NCBI GenBank assembly: GCA_903892355.1
Contig: CAITIE010000106.1
Location: 23,001 to 87,000, forward strand
DNA: 64,000 nucleotides
Source: an uncultured Pirellula sp.
Lineage (GTDB): Bacteria; Planctomycetota; Planctomycetia; Pirellulales; Pirellulaceae
Direction of reading: 5' to 3'
A model generated the notes under the pieces. It saw only the letters and a list, made by a program, of their open reading frames with translations. It was not told the origin of the DNA and made no database searches. The position numbers and the translations under genes are program-made. Each line of letters starts with the position of its first letter. The first letter of the stretch is position 1. This document shows, in pieces, positions 16,658-26,232 of this stretch.

Positions 16658-18383
16658 TCGATTTGCTTCTTTTTCGTTGCAAAAGTATCGCTTGCACTAT
16701 CTGGCGGATCCCGCCAAACCGCCTGCGGAGTCCTCGCCCGTGTAGTAATTGTAGCAATCCGTCCAGCAGCTGTTCATCACCCGGCATCGGGAGTTGGGAG
16801 TGGGGTAACCAGTTTCCTACTCGCGTGGCGACCACTTTGGCCGTCGTCATCGCCAGCAAACCTTCGTTTCCACGGGTGACCCCAAAGCCACTTTCCCCTC
16901 GGCCCCCGAAAGGAAGCCTCGGATCCGCCGTTGGAACGATAAGGTCATTAATGGTGATGGTTCCAGCGGAAACCAGCGGTACCAGTCTCAATGCATCCTC
17001 GTTGGGCCCGAAGATCGAGACCGTCAACGCATATGGGCACTGCGAGTCGGCCTTGAGGGCATCGGACCATCCATCTACCGGCACCACCATCACCAGTGGC
17101 GCAAAGATGTCCTGCGAATAGAGCTTCATATCGGTGGTGACATCGGTTAGAACCACATGCCCCGTCGTGACAAATTCCGGCTCGGCTCCAGAGTTTTTGG
17201 TCGCATCGCGAGCATCTCCGGAAACGATACGAGCTCCTTTAGCGATCGCGTCGGCAACACCATCCCACAATTTGTGGTACGTCGCCGCAGGAATCTTTGT
17301 TCGCCATTCTCTCTGCTCGGGCGCGTTCAAACGCTGCTCGAGGAGCCGGTGAAATACTTCGGATATCTTCCTCGGTACAAACACCCTGCGAGCGGCCATG
17401 CATGTGGCTCCTCCGTTGAGTCTCAACGAGAAGCGAAGCAAATCGCAGACGCGGTGCATGTCGGCTCCGGGGAGCACATAGACCGCATCGCACCCACTCA
17501 ATTCCATCGTGGCCGAAGTCAACGACCCCACTGCTTGGTTCAAGACCGTGCGACCACTCTGACTACTACCGGTCAACACGATATGGTCGACCCCGAGATC
17601 GATCGCTAGCTTGCCAGCATCGACTGAGCTGTCCAGTAGAACTAGCAACCCGTCCGGGACCCCCGAACGGACGAGCAACTCAAGCAACAGGCGAGTCACC
17701 GCTTCGCACCCAGGCGCCGGCTTGACCACAACTCCATTGCCAGCAATCAACGCCTGCAAGATCTGCACGCCCGTCAAGAAGATCGGGTAATTCCATGTCC
17801 CTAGAATAAGTACAAGTCCGTGTGGCACGCGGTGGACCACTGAACGGAGTCGCCCCAACCACATGGGTGCGTTTCCATCAGGATGACGCGAAGCCAGGAT
17901 GCGCGGTGCGGACCGTTGCAACCAACGGGCAGCATCGGCGAGTGGCAGCAATTCGGAACTCAGTGTTTCCCGGTAATCGGTCCGCATCGGGCTGGTGATG
18001 GCTGCAGCCAACGATTCCCGATTTTCGACCAGCAATGCGGCGAACGAAGCGATCGCAGAGCATCGCGAACGAACCTTCAATTGGCTCCAGGACAATTGAG
18101 CTTGATAAGCCCCAGCGAATCCAGCTTGAATGGCATCGCGATCCGTCTCGTAAGGTTGAATATCGATAGGTTTCAGAGCAGAACGCGGTCCAGACGAAAT
18201 CCGTTTATCACCCGCATCCCCGCGTGGGCTGCGATCTCCCGAAGTGCGCTCTACCAAACCGAGCTTGTGCGAACTGGGATTGTCCGAGCTTGGATGATTC
18301 AAAGGTTCAGTCTCTGACAACTTGTCCATCGCCGTTGTCGTGCTCGCTTCCTCGGGGCCATTTGCTTGGGGCGAATGACCCAT
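16650..18383 (-). CDS. aldehyde dehydrogenase, probable carotenal to carotenoic acid oxidation
   Basis: This is a 577-residue ALDH-superfamily protein. About 85 polar residues precede the catalytic fold and have no family counterpart; ATG at 18332 is an alternative start. Diagnostic segments are GTWNYPIFLTGVQILQALIA (cofactor domain), VVKPAPGCE, the glutamate-bearing MELSGCDAVYV, and NGGATC with the catalytic Cys at residue 328. Short class 3-like ALDHs of this kind oxidise long-chain or apocarotenoid aldehydes using NAD(P). Overlap with the CrtN/P-like gene argues that the substrate is a carotenal, as in the AldH step of staphyloxanthin synthesis. It is the first gene of the four-gene set. 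Confidence 0.88.
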   Translation of the reverse strand: MGHSPQANGPEEASTTTAMDKLSETEPLNHPSSDNPSSHKLGLVERTSGDRSPRGDAGDKRISSGPRSALKPIDIQPYETDRDAIQAGFAGAYQAQLSWSQLKVRSRCSAIASFAALLVENRESLAAAITSPMRTDYRETLSSELLPLADAARWLQRSAPRILASRHPDGNAPMWLGRLRSVVHRVPHGLVLILGTWNYPIFLTGVQILQALIAGNGVVVKPAPGCEAVTRLLLELLVRSGVPDGLLVLLDSSVDAGKLAIDLGVDHIVLTGSSQSGRTVLNQAVGSLTSATMELSGCDAVYVLPGADMHRVCDLLRFSLRLNGGATCMAARRVFVPRKISEVFHRLLEQRLNAPEQREWRTKIPAATYHKLWDGVADAIAKGARIVSGDARDATKNSGAEPEFVTTGHVVLTDVTTDMKLYSQDIFAPLVMVVPVDGWSDALKADSQCPYALTVSIFGPNEDALRLVPLVSAGTITINDLIVPTADPRLPFGGRGESGFGVTRGNEGLLAMTTAKVVATRVGNWLPHSQLPMPGDEQLLDGLLQLLHGRGLRRRFGGIRQIVQAILLQRKRSKSND

Positions 18384-18514
18384 TTTCCGAATATTGGGTT
18401 ACCTTGATCCACCAGTCTCAAAGTATACCACGCCTTGCAAAATCGTCTGCAAGCACTGGGCTTAGAACCGGCTTTCGTCGACCATTTTAAGGTCCAAATC
18501 ACCCGTCGTTTGTA

Positions 18515-19756
18515 TCAAGAACCTTCATTTTTCGCGCTGGTGGCTTTACGCAATACTCGCAAAAAATTGCCGTAGAGAACTTTGTGGATGGACGCTTCGT
18601 CGTAACCTCGGCGGAGCATCAACTCGGTGATGACGGGGTACTTAGATACATCCTCCATCCCAACGGGTAATTTTGAGATGCCGTCGAAATCGGAACCCAG
18701 ACCAACATGGTCGATGCCAGCGACCTTGATGACTCGTTCGATGTGATCGACGATGATCTCTGCATCCCCTGCTGGATATGGATGGCTTGCTTGCCATTGC
18801 TTGAGCTCTCGGTCTTGATCCTCTCTTGAACCGGGATACTTGCGACGCAACTCGCGTCTCACGGAGGCCATCTCCTTTAAAATAACTGCCGATTCGGGAA
18901 CCACAAACCCCGAAAAGAAGTTGATCAAGACAACTCCGCCGTTGTCGGGTAATTTCGCCAATACGTCGTCCGGTACGTTGCGTGGATGATCGGCTACTGC
19001 TTTGGCGGACGAGTGGGAGAAAATGACAGGAACTGCGGCGACTCGCAACGCATCGTGCATGGTCGCAGGAGAAACGTGGGAGAGGTCTACCAGCATTCCC
19101 AATCGATTCATCTCCCGCACGATCTCTTCGCCGAACTCGGAGAGTCCATCGCTCTTCGGAGCATCCGTGGCCGAATCTGCCCACTCGAGTGTATCGGCGT
19201 GAGTCAGTGTCATGTACCGTGCACCTAGTTCGTAGAGTTGTCGCAGCTTGCCGATCGATCCCTCGATGCTGTGGCCACCCTCCATCCCGATCAGCGATGC
19301 GATTTTTCCGGTAGCGCGAATCCGATCGACATCCTCGGCGTTGCAGGCTAACTCGAAGACGTCGGGATAGCGAGCGACAATTTTCTTCACGAGCTCGATT
19401 TGCTCGCAGGTTGTCTGAAACGCGTTGCCTGCGGCGATCGTGTCTACAGGCACAAAGACCGACCAAAACTGGGCCCCAACATTGCCAGCCTTCAATCTAG
19501 GGATATCTGTGTGAAGCTTAGGCTGCGCGGTGCGGATGTCGAAGTCGTCGAACAAACGAGGCGCCTTGGATCGCAGTTCCCAAGGCAAGTCATTGTGTCC
19601 ATCAAAAACATAACCCCTTTGATGAATGGCCATCGCCTGTTCGGAAACCGTAAAACGATCCTTGGAATCCTGCGCCCGAGCGGAGATGGAACTCGCCGCC
19701 GAAACGGCAGCCAAACATATCGCGTTTATGTATCGCTTCCAATTCGACAATCGCAT
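18515..19756 (-). CDS. exported membrane dipeptidase, peptidase family M19
   Basis: The 413-residue protein starts with a signal peptide (basic MRLSNWKRY, hydrophobic AICLAAVSAASS, cleavage near SARA). It is followed by the renal-dipeptidase fold: zinc ligands in FDGHNDLPW, the bridging Glu in GMEGGHSIEG, the ligand His of SLTH-type ARYMTLTHAD, then DLSHVSP, FSHSSAKA and HVGLGSDFDG. Family members hydrolyse dipeptides, some with D-residues. The signal peptide places it outside the cytoplasmic membrane. It precedes the carotenoid operon by about 130 bp on the same strand but is not obviously related to it. It could feed the peptide importers at 6.4-10.3 kb. Confidence 0.92.
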   Translation of the reverse strand: MRLSNWKRYINAICLAAVSAASSISARAQDSKDRFTVSEQAMAIHQRGYVFDGHNDLPWELRSKAPRLFDDFDIRTAQPKLHTDIPRLKAGNVGAQFWSVFVPVDTIAAGNAFQTTCEQIELVKKIVARYPDVFELACNAEDVDRIRATGKIASLIGMEGGHSIEGSIGKLRQLYELGARYMTLTHADTLEWADSATDAPKSDGLSEFGEEIVREMNRLGMLVDLSHVSPATMHDALRVAAVPVIFSHSSAKAVADHPRNVPDDVLAKLPDNGGVVLINFFSGFVVPESAVILKEMASVRRELRRKYPGSREDQDRELKQWQASHPYPAGDAEIIVDHIERVIKVAGIDHVGLGSDFDGISKLPVGMEDVSKYPVITELMLRRGYDEASIHKVLYGNFLRVLRKATSAKNEGS

Positions 19757-19825
19757 GGCTAGCCCCTTCGCAATGGATCTAATTTCCTAATGACATTAGC
19801 AGCGCAGTAATAACCAACTTCGTAG

Positions 19826-22800
19826 TTACCAGCCCGATCGGCTGAACCCTGAGGAATCGTCTCCCGAGGACGAGCTTCCGCCGCCGGAAAAACCTCCACC
19901 TGAGGAAGAGCCCCCACCGAAGCCGCCGCTACCGCCACCGCCACCGAAGCCGCCGCCACCGCCGAAAACGCCTCCACCAAAACCGCCGCTATTCCCCCAG
20001 GAACCACCGGAGCCGAAGATGGAAGGCCCGGTGCCGATGATGATGGTATCGTTTCGACGGGCTCTGCGTTCTCGTTCAAGTCTCTCCGCGCGCATCTGCG
20101 CTTCGATCCTGCGATTTTGGACCTCGCGTTCCATCTTTTGGATGGCGAGCTGGGACGCTTGCAACGCTTGATTGCTCAATTCGAGCACAGCGGCGTACTG
20201 ACCTCGCTGCAGATTGGCGCGAGCTGCTTCGAGTTGTCGTACGCCTGGGGAATCGCTGATTCGTAGTCCCCACGGACCTGTCCAATGCTCCGCCTTGTAA
20301 ACCGATTCCGAGGCTGCTTGGAACGCAGACAGCGCTGCGTTGGCTTGCTGCAATTCCGAGCTCAATTGGCGGGAGATCTCCGACAAATCGGACTGCGTCT
20401 CGGCCGCTCGTCGTCCGACTTCCTCCCAGTCGCCATGTTCAGCTTCGATGCCCCGCTGCACTGCCGTGACCGCTCGCTCCAAACTATCCACACGTCGAAC
20501 TCCCTCGGTCGTTGCTGGGGAATCGGGAATGTTGTCTGTTCGGGATTGCTGAACGAACTGCTTGGCCACATTCCATTGCCGAACAGCTCCATCCACTGCT
20601 CGGGATGCTTCTGCATAGCCATGCCGATCCGAAACAACCATGCCCTCGAGTTCGGCGATACGCTTCTGAAAGAAAAGCAGTAGTTGCGCGAACTCGAACG
20701 GATTGGTCCCGTCGGTCGTGTTGCGATACTTCGACTGGACGGATTGTAGCTGTTCTCCCAATGCATCGATTTGCTGGATCGTGGGGATCGTGACCATGCG
20801 ATCGCGGCGATAGTCTTGGAGATGCTGGATATCGGATATGCATTTCACCAGCGACTTTTGATTTTCGACCACTTGACGCTCGAGCTGCTGCAAATGCTCA
20901 TCGACGCGATCGAGCCTTCGGTCCATTTGCGTCAGCAATTCTCCTGCTTGTTGCAATTCCCCGACCGCCTGCAGCACCATTCCTTGTCGGAACTTCGATT
21001 GTGCTGATGCCTGCAGCCGATCGCATTCGGTCGCATAGTCTTGCGCGTGTTCGAGGAGCTGTAGCGCGTGATCACCACCCAGGTCGAGCGATTGATGGGG
21101 GGCAGTGACCATATCCACCGATCCATCGCTCTCTGCATTGGTAACCGACGGCTTTACTTCGGGTTCGACCCAGTTCGCGTCAGCAATCAATGCGACAGAA
21201 TAAGCCAACTGAAGGGCTGCCGACGAATAATTGCGTTCCGCGTTTCGGACCATCAGAGCCAATTGCTTGCTCCGCTGTACGATCTGCTGCAATCGGCTTC
21301 GTTCTTTAGCAAGGCTCGATTCGAACTCTTTTGCGGATGTCTTGGAAGCCTCGATCCATTGGTTGGCCCGTTCCATTTCTGAATCGCATCCTTGGATGGC
21401 TGAGCGGCATGCATCGATCTTTCCCTGACGCAACATTGTAATTGCAGCCTCCAAACTCTTTCGAGCGAGGGCATGCGCGGTGTCGGGGTTCCAAGCAGGC
21501 TCGACGAGGACTTGCGACTCGTTCAATTTCAACTGGCTTGCGAGTTCTTTACGGGCCCTCTGGATTTCTTGGGGCATGTGCTCGACGCGAGGTTGCGTGG
21601 TGTCCCTTAAAAGTTCCGCCAATTCGACTGCTTGCTTCGTTTGCCCCACCAGTGCAACCATCGATTCTTTAAGGTCTGCAAAGCCCCCGGCTATCGATTG
21701 CGTGATAGCTTGCTCGAACAATCTGTCGGCCGCGCTCGATCGGGCTCGCATATCGGATTCCAGCCAAGCGGTGGGGTATCCCATCGACTGAAGTTTTTCA
21801 GACATCGATTTGAGGTCTGGCAAAACATTCTTGCGGAAATCGAGGATCCACTCCCCTAATGCCTTGGCTTCGTCGAGCTTGCGTCGTGCATGGCGAATTG
21901 GTCCTTCCATCGCTGAAACCGCATCGAGTGTCGACTGGGACTCTGCATCTGCCAGATCGCTCTGGACCGAGGGAATGAGAACATTGAAGTAGCTCGGAAC
22001 GGGAAACCAACCATCCGCGGACGCATTCGCAATGCTCTTTTCTTGATCGAGCGAGCCTTGCAAGTCGACTTGGCAGCGATTGAGTTCGTCGTTGACACGA
22101 GTGAGAGAGTCTTCGATCAGTTTCAATGCGTTGCCCGCTCGCTCGCGCCGCGACTGGATCGCACCATAGATTTCATCGAACGTCAAAATGACTTCGTCTG
22201 GAACTTCGCTCGGGATCGGCTCGTTCGCTTCCTGGGCTCGCTTTTTGAGGATGTCCATCGCCACCCTAGGGATCCCAGTCGCGCGAGAGAACTTGAGCGG
22301 TTTCCCGGAAATCTGTCGAACACTTTCTTCGAATCGCGAGCTGCTAAACGCATTCACGATTTGGTCCCAAACGCCGTTCGGATTGACCAGATCCTTTGCC
22401 TCGGAGAGAACGCGTCGAATCTCTTTTGACATGATGAATAGGTCATCGATATCGTTGATGGCGCCTTCGCCGAGTTCTCGTGTTCGCCCAGTATACCCGC
22501 GCTGTGCGATCCGATCGCGAGATCCAAGCAGATCGGCGCTCTGCGTGAAGAGTTGGTCGAGTCCATCGGTCTCTTTAGCGACCGACGCCTCGCGCGTCTT
22601 TAGATTGTCGATGGCTCGATCCATGGCTGGTTTGCGTTTGCGATGAAACAACCACAAGATCACGGCCACAATTGCAGCCAGAATACTGGCGATCGTTCCG
22701 ACGACCTGACGAACCAGCTTTGCGTTGGCGTTGGCCGCTTCCATGCGTCGATTTTCTTCGTCGATGCGGCGATTGCCCTCGGCGATTTTCGTTTCAGCCG

Positions 22801-23959
22801 TACGCAGCGTCTCAGTGAGATCCATGTCTCCGTTGAGGTATTTCTTATTGGCGGCTGCGAGCACCTCGCGAAGGTCTTTGAGAGGTCCTGCGGCTACCCC
22901 ATTGGGCGCATTGGCGAGCGGTCCAAATTCCGCCTCGAGTTCCTTGCGATTGGCCTCATACCCGCGAGAGGCTGCATAGGCGTTCAGGTACGAATCGATC
23001 TGAGTCCCTAGTTGCTTGATCGTTTGGTGGGACTCTTTGGCGTTCTCCAAATTGAGTGGCACCCGGATCTCCGAAATTCGTTGTCGCCATTCTTCAATAT
23101 CTGGTTTTGCAAGCGCGCCTGTCGCGTCAGGATGTTGTGCTCGAAACGCAATACTTTCTTCACCAACCTGGTCGAGTAACTCGGTCAAGTGGCTCAGTCC
23201 TTCTTTGGCGATTTGCAGATCCCGTTCTTTCTCCAACGCTTGAGTTCGAGCCGCTTCGGCTTCGGAAGTGATGATCCGATCTAATCGTTGATTGATGGTT
23301 CGAACGGTTTCTTTAACTGCATCCACCACGCGACCGCCTCCTCGCATCGCGCGAAAGGCGGGTTGGTCCAATTCACCGATCCATTTCGATCGCCCCAGTC
23401 CGCGGCGATCCTGGGCCTCCGAGCCAAAATAACTGAACTTGCGTTCTTTAAGAAACAACACGAACATCGCGCCGTCGGTTTCATGGGTTGCCGGATTTTC
23501 GAGCTTGCCAAAACCCGTACGATTGGTAAGTCCTTTGCCCAGCGCGAACTCCACTGCATCCATCCCAAAATAGGAACGTCCATCGGGAGCCACGTAGTAC
23601 TCACCGCTTGCTTCCTCCATCAAGACCACGGTCCAATGTGGTCCTTCTTTGCTCAGCCACTGCTGCAGTTCAGCGAGTCCCGCAGCAGGTACCCCGAGAT
23701 CACCTTTGACGTAAAGATGTTTGTCTTCGCTCCATTGATCGATCACATCGTTGACCGACTCAATGGATACATAGCCAGTTGTCCCCTTGTCTACAGTTAA
23801 CTTGTCTACAGTCGACTTGTCTCCCGTTAACTGTGCCGTTGCGATACTTGGAAACGCGATGGTATACCAACCAGCGAGAACCAGAAGGAACGATGCGATG
23901 AGATGAACCCGTGTCCTGAACCAACTCGGATGGTTTCGTAGCATCAAACTGTGAATCAT
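19826..23959 (-). CDS. giant TPM/YgcG-like membrane-anchored coiled-coil protein with Gly/Ser tail
   Basis: From ATG 23959 the protein has about 1377 residues. The order is: signal peptide (VHLIASFLLVLAGWYTIAF); a soluble N-terminal domain with TPM/YgcG character (KGDLGVPAAGLAELQQWL, WTVVLMEEASGEYYV, GAMFVLFLKERKFSYFG); coiled coil; a membrane helix near residue 425 (VVGTIASILAAIVAVILWLF followed by HRKRK); about 800 residues of charged helical coiled coil; and a C-terminal Gly/Ser-rich tail ending SGFSRSGW. YgcG/TPM proteins have signal, TPM, helix and Gly-rich tail but are usually only a few hundred residues long; the long coil is extra. The start overlaps the B3/B4 gene stop as ATGA. Three 15-bp repeats encode LTGDK/STVDK/LTVDK near residue 35. 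Function is unknown; envelope scaffolding is a guess. Confidence 0.75.
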   Translation of the reverse strand: MIHSLMLRNHPSWFRTRVHLIASFLLVLAGWYTIAFPSIATAQLTGDKSTVDKLTVDKGTTGYVSIESVNDVIDQWSEDKHLYVKGDLGVPAAGLAELQQWLSKEGPHWTVVLMEEASGEYYVAPDGRSYFGMDAVEFALGKGLTNRTGFGKLENPATHETDGAMFVLFLKERKFSYFGSEAQDRRGLGRSKWIGELDQPAFRAMRGGGRVVDAVKETVRTINQRLDRIITSEAEAARTQALEKERDLQIAKEGLSHLTELLDQVGEESIAFRAQHPDATGALAKPDIEEWRQRISEIRVPLNLENAKESHQTIKQLGTQIDSYLNAYAASRGYEANRKELEAEFGPLANAPNGVAAGPLKDLREVLAAANKKYLNGDMDLTETLRTAETKIAEGNRRIDEENRRMEAANANAKLVRQVVGTIASILAAIVAVILWLFHRKRKPAMDRAIDNLKTREASVAKETDGLDQLFTQSADLLGSRDRIAQRGYTGRTRELGEGAINDIDDLFIMSKEIRRVLSEAKDLVNPNGVWDQIVNAFSSSRFEESVRQISGKPLKFSRATGIPRVAMDILKKRAQEANEPIPSEVPDEVILTFDEIYGAIQSRRERAGNALKLIEDSLTRVNDELNRCQVDLQGSLDQEKSIANASADGWFPVPSYFNVLIPSVQSDLADAESQSTLDAVSAMEGPIRHARRKLDEAKALGEWILDFRKNVLPDLKSMSEKLQSMGYPTAWLESDMRARSSAADRLFEQAITQSIAGGFADLKESMVALVGQTKQAVELAELLRDTTQPRVEHMPQEIQRARKELASQLKLNESQVLVEPAWNPDTAHALARKSLEAAITMLRQGKIDACRSAIQGCDSEMERANQWIEASKTSAKEFESSLAKERSRLQQIVQRSKQLALMVRNAERNYSSAALQLAYSVALIADANWVEPEVKPSVTNAESDGSVDMVTAPHQSLDLGGDHALQLLEHAQDYATECDRLQASAQSKFRQGMVLQAVGELQQAGELLTQMDRRLDRVDEHLQQLERQVVENQKSLVKCISDIQHLQDYRRDRMVTIPTIQQIDALGEQLQSVQSKYRNTTDGTNPFEFAQLLLFFQKRIAELEGMVVSDRHGYAEASRAVDGAVRQWNVAKQFVQQSRTDNIPDSPATTEGVRRVDSLERAVTAVQRGIEAEHGDWEEVGRRAAETQSDLSEISRQLSSELQQANAALSAFQAASESVYKAEHWTGPWGLRISDSPGVRQLEAARANLQRGQYAAVLELSNQALQASQLAIQKMEREVQNRRIEAQMRAERLERERRARRNDTIIIGTGPSIFGSGGSWGNSGGFGGGVFGGGGGFGGGGGSGGFGGGSSSGGGFSGGGSSSSGDDSSGFSRSGW
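23786..23830. repeat. 15-bp in-frame tandem repeat, three copies
   Basis: Units at 23786, 23801 and 23816 share CTTGTCT followed by a variable ACAGT/CCCGT end. They encode three copies of a pentapeptide with TVDK/TGDK just after the signal peptide of the TPM-like protein. Confidence 0.9.
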
Positions 23960-24594
23960 TGGATTGCAAATCGCTCTATGCTTTGTTTCAACTCGGACGC
24001 CCAATCGTCCATCCATTCTTGGGGAATCCCTTCGTTCGGGCCATATAGAATACACACGATTTCGCTCACCGTCTCGGTAATCTTACCCGCCATCGAATCT
24101 TTCACCGGGCTCCCCAGCGGTTCCGCCGCATCGAGGCCACCACAAACGGTGATCAAACCATTCAGGTCGAGTTCTTGACCGCCCGAGTTGAATACGTATT
24201 TTTCCTCACGTCGTCCAACTCGGACCCGCAAGGCATCCGGGAAGCGGGATTTGTCGAGCATCGAAATGGGAAGACCGATCCGAACCGAAATGGCATTCAG
24301 ACAATCCACGGCTGGGTTGATCCGAGGGAAATTGCCGTCGTTCAGACACCTCAGCAGATATTCCTGTGCCGGTTTACTCCGCCCGGAGGGTTTGAAACCA
24401 CCGCGGCGCAACAAACCTCGAACGGCTTCGCGCCGCGATTCCCACTCAGGGGTGATCACTTCCGCTCGGGCCGCCGCCAGCTGGTCTTCGATCCAGGAAT
24501 CGAACTCGTGCGACGCGGTAAATCGATTCAGGCCCGCGACTTCACAGGTGCCTAAACACAAATAATCCAACGCGTTGATCACAGGCAGCGGCAT
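23956..24594 (-). CDS. free-standing B3/B4-domain protein, tRNA-synthetase editing-like
   Basis: From ATG 24594 the protein has 212 residues. The start is preceded by GGGGAG at seven bases, better than the upstream ATGs at 24633 and 24609. The segment INPAVDCLNAISVRIGLPIS and the later RVGRREEKYVF, GGQELDLNGLI and CGGLDAAEP follow the B3/B4 pattern found in PheRS beta subunits, where the domain hydrolyses misacylated Tyr-tRNA(Phe). Free-standing members are widespread and mostly uncharacterised. Its stop overlaps the start of the TPM-like giant (ATGA), which implies coupled translation, but no shared function is evident. No membrane segment is present, so it is cytoplasmic. Confidence 0.82.
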   Translation of the reverse strand: MPLPVINALDYLCLGTCEVAGLNRFTASHEFDSWIEDQLAAARAEVITPEWESRREAVRGLLRRGGFKPSGRSKPAQEYLLRCLNDGNFPRINPAVDCLNAISVRIGLPISMLDKSRFPDALRVRVGRREEKYVFNSGGQELDLNGLITVCGGLDAAEPLGSPVKDSMAGKITETVSEIVCILYGPNEGIPQEWMDDWASELKQSIERFAIQ

Positions 24595-24819
24595 ACGAAA
24601 ACTCCCCATCCTCTGAACAGAGCCCCAAGTCAAAGCTCCCCGAAAACAGCCACAAACAGTATTGCCAATTCGGGGCTGTTGGTAGCAATCCGAGAGTTAT
24701 GGGGGATAGGCTCGCCAAATGCAAGGCACAGCATGGGGCAATTGCCCCTGCACTTGAGCCGTGGACTGAATCGTATAACGATCTGCGGTAACAGAAATTG
24801 CTAGGTGTGGATCGCCGTT
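24595..24819. promoter_or_regulatory. intergenic region with palindrome and hairpin
   Basis: This region lies between the aldolase stop and the B3/B4 start, both on the minus strand. A perfect 14-bp palindrome GGGGCAATTGCCCC lies at 24735-24748. A bulged inverted repeat (AGC-T-CCCCGAA near 24635 with TTCGGGGCT ending near 24677) could form a leader hairpin before the B3/B4 gene. Neither has a T-run, so neither is a standard terminator. Confidence 0.35.
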
Positions 24820-26115
24820 CTAAAGATCCATGCCGAAAGCATGCCGCAGTTCTCGAAGTTTCGAGTCGTCCATTGTTGTCAATTGACCAATACAGCGAGC
24901 GTTGATTATCGCTTCGGCAGTCGACTCGAGGACTTCCAACCGATCAAACGTGTCCAGGATGCTCATGCCCGCGACGACGACGCCATCGTTCTCGACAATA
25001 GCCGCGGGGGAGCGGAGGCTGACCCACTGGTCGATCGATTTCTCACCCACTCCGTATTGGACTCCAAAGGGTAGTGTTTGCACGTCACGGAGAAAAATGT
25101 AGCTCTCCGGAATCGTGCGTGCATCGAGCATGGTTGCCGTGATGCTGAACGCGGTTGCGTTCACTGGATGGGCAAAGACGATGGCTTGGACATCGGGATG
25201 TGTGCGATAAATGGCTTGATGTTGTCGTGTCGCACGGCTTGGGATTTTTCCCGGTTCATGTGTTTCACCATCGATCAGTACCAGATCTTCGACGCCGAGG
25301 AGTTCGCGATCTTTCTGCGATGGCGTGATGAGGAATGAGTCTCCGTGGATACGTGCAGAAAAACTTCCTTCGGTGCTGATCAACAGTCGTTGTCGGCAAC
25401 CTCGTTTCAGGAATAGGATTAGCTGCTGACGAAGTTCTTGCTCCTTGGCAGTGACATTGGGTGCTTCGGATGCATTCATGTGCAACGTGCGATCGCGAGC
25501 CATTTGCAATTGATCATCGGTCAGATATTGCACCTCACCCAGTCGAGATGCTTTGATCAATGTTTTGCTGGCGAATTCAAAGGCTTCAAAGCGCTGGAAC
25601 GCTTGGGCGAGGGAGCCTCCTCCGACGACCACTCCATGATTTTCGAGGATGACGCTGTCGCAACCTTTTCGGAACTCGGCAGCGATATTCTTACCCAAAA
25701 CATCGCTTCCCGGTAAAGCATACGGAGCGAATCCGACGTTCCCGCACATGAGTTCAGCTTGCGGAAACAATCGCGTGTTGGGTTTTTTGTGGCAGATGCT
25801 GAAGGCGACCAAGCCGACAGGGTGCGCATGGACGATGCCGAGGATATCCTTGCGGTGTTTGTAAATAGCTTGATGAAACGGGAACTCGGAGGAGGGTCGG
25901 TGTCGACCCTCGATCGTGCCATCGGCGTGTACGCAGACGATATCGTCTCGCGTGAGGTTTCCTTTATCGACTCTCGCAGGTGAGATCCAGATATCCCCCT
26001 TGGAATCCCGAATGGATAGGTTCCCTCCCGAGGTTGTGGTCATGCGGTAGCGGTAGATACGCTCCATGGTCTGCATGATCTCATCGCGTGGATGAATCAA
26101 CGACCTGTTTAGCAT
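24820..26115 (-). CDS. tandem class II aldolase/adducin-domain protein, second domain degenerate
   Basis: From ATG 26115 (AGAGGA five bases upstream; a GTG at 26181 is less likely) the protein has 431 residues with two class II aldolase domains. Domain 1 (about 8-215) is complete: TSGGNLS for phosphate, SSEFPFH with the catalytic Glu, IVHAHPVG with two zinc His, and LENHGVVV with the third. Domain 2 (about 225-425) repeats the fold ([49 protein letters not shown]). Here the Glu is lost, HAH has become FAH and NHG has become NDG, so the metal site cannot form. Active relatives cleave sugar phosphates such as fuculose-1-phosphate. The second half probably serves structure or regulation. Confidence 0.88.
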   Translation of the reverse strand: MLNRSLIHPRDEIMQTMERIYRYRMTTTSGGNLSIRDSKGDIWISPARVDKGNLTRDDIVCVHADGTIEGRHRPSSEFPFHQAIYKHRKDILGIVHAHPVGLVAFSICHKKPNTRLFPQAELMCGNVGFAPYALPGSDVLGKNIAAEFRKGCDSVILENHGVVVGGGSLAQAFQRFEAFEFASKTLIKASRLGEVQYLTDDQLQMARDRTLHMNASEAPNVTAKEQELRQQLILFLKRGCRQRLLISTEGSFSARIHGDSFLITPSQKDRELLGVEDLVLIDGETHEPGKIPSRATRQHQAIYRTHPDVQAIVFAHPVNATAFSITATMLDARTIPESYIFLRDVQTLPFGVQYGVGEKSIDQWVSLRSPAAIVENDGVVVAGMSILDTFDRLEVLESTAEAIINARCIGQLTTMDDSKLRELRHAFGMDL

Positions 26116-26232
26116 GCGATTCCTCTCACTTTGGTACTGACTGGCATCGAACTGGGCATCATCAACACGTTGTACTGTCACTGCGGATCCACCTATGCTG
26201 GGTGTATTTCCTGAACCCCGTTCCTTCGGAAG

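Noticed and set aside
13024..18383. Complete carotenoid pathway
   Set aside because: No phytoene/dehydrosqualene synthase or hpnCDE genes in the window, so only the late steps are supported.
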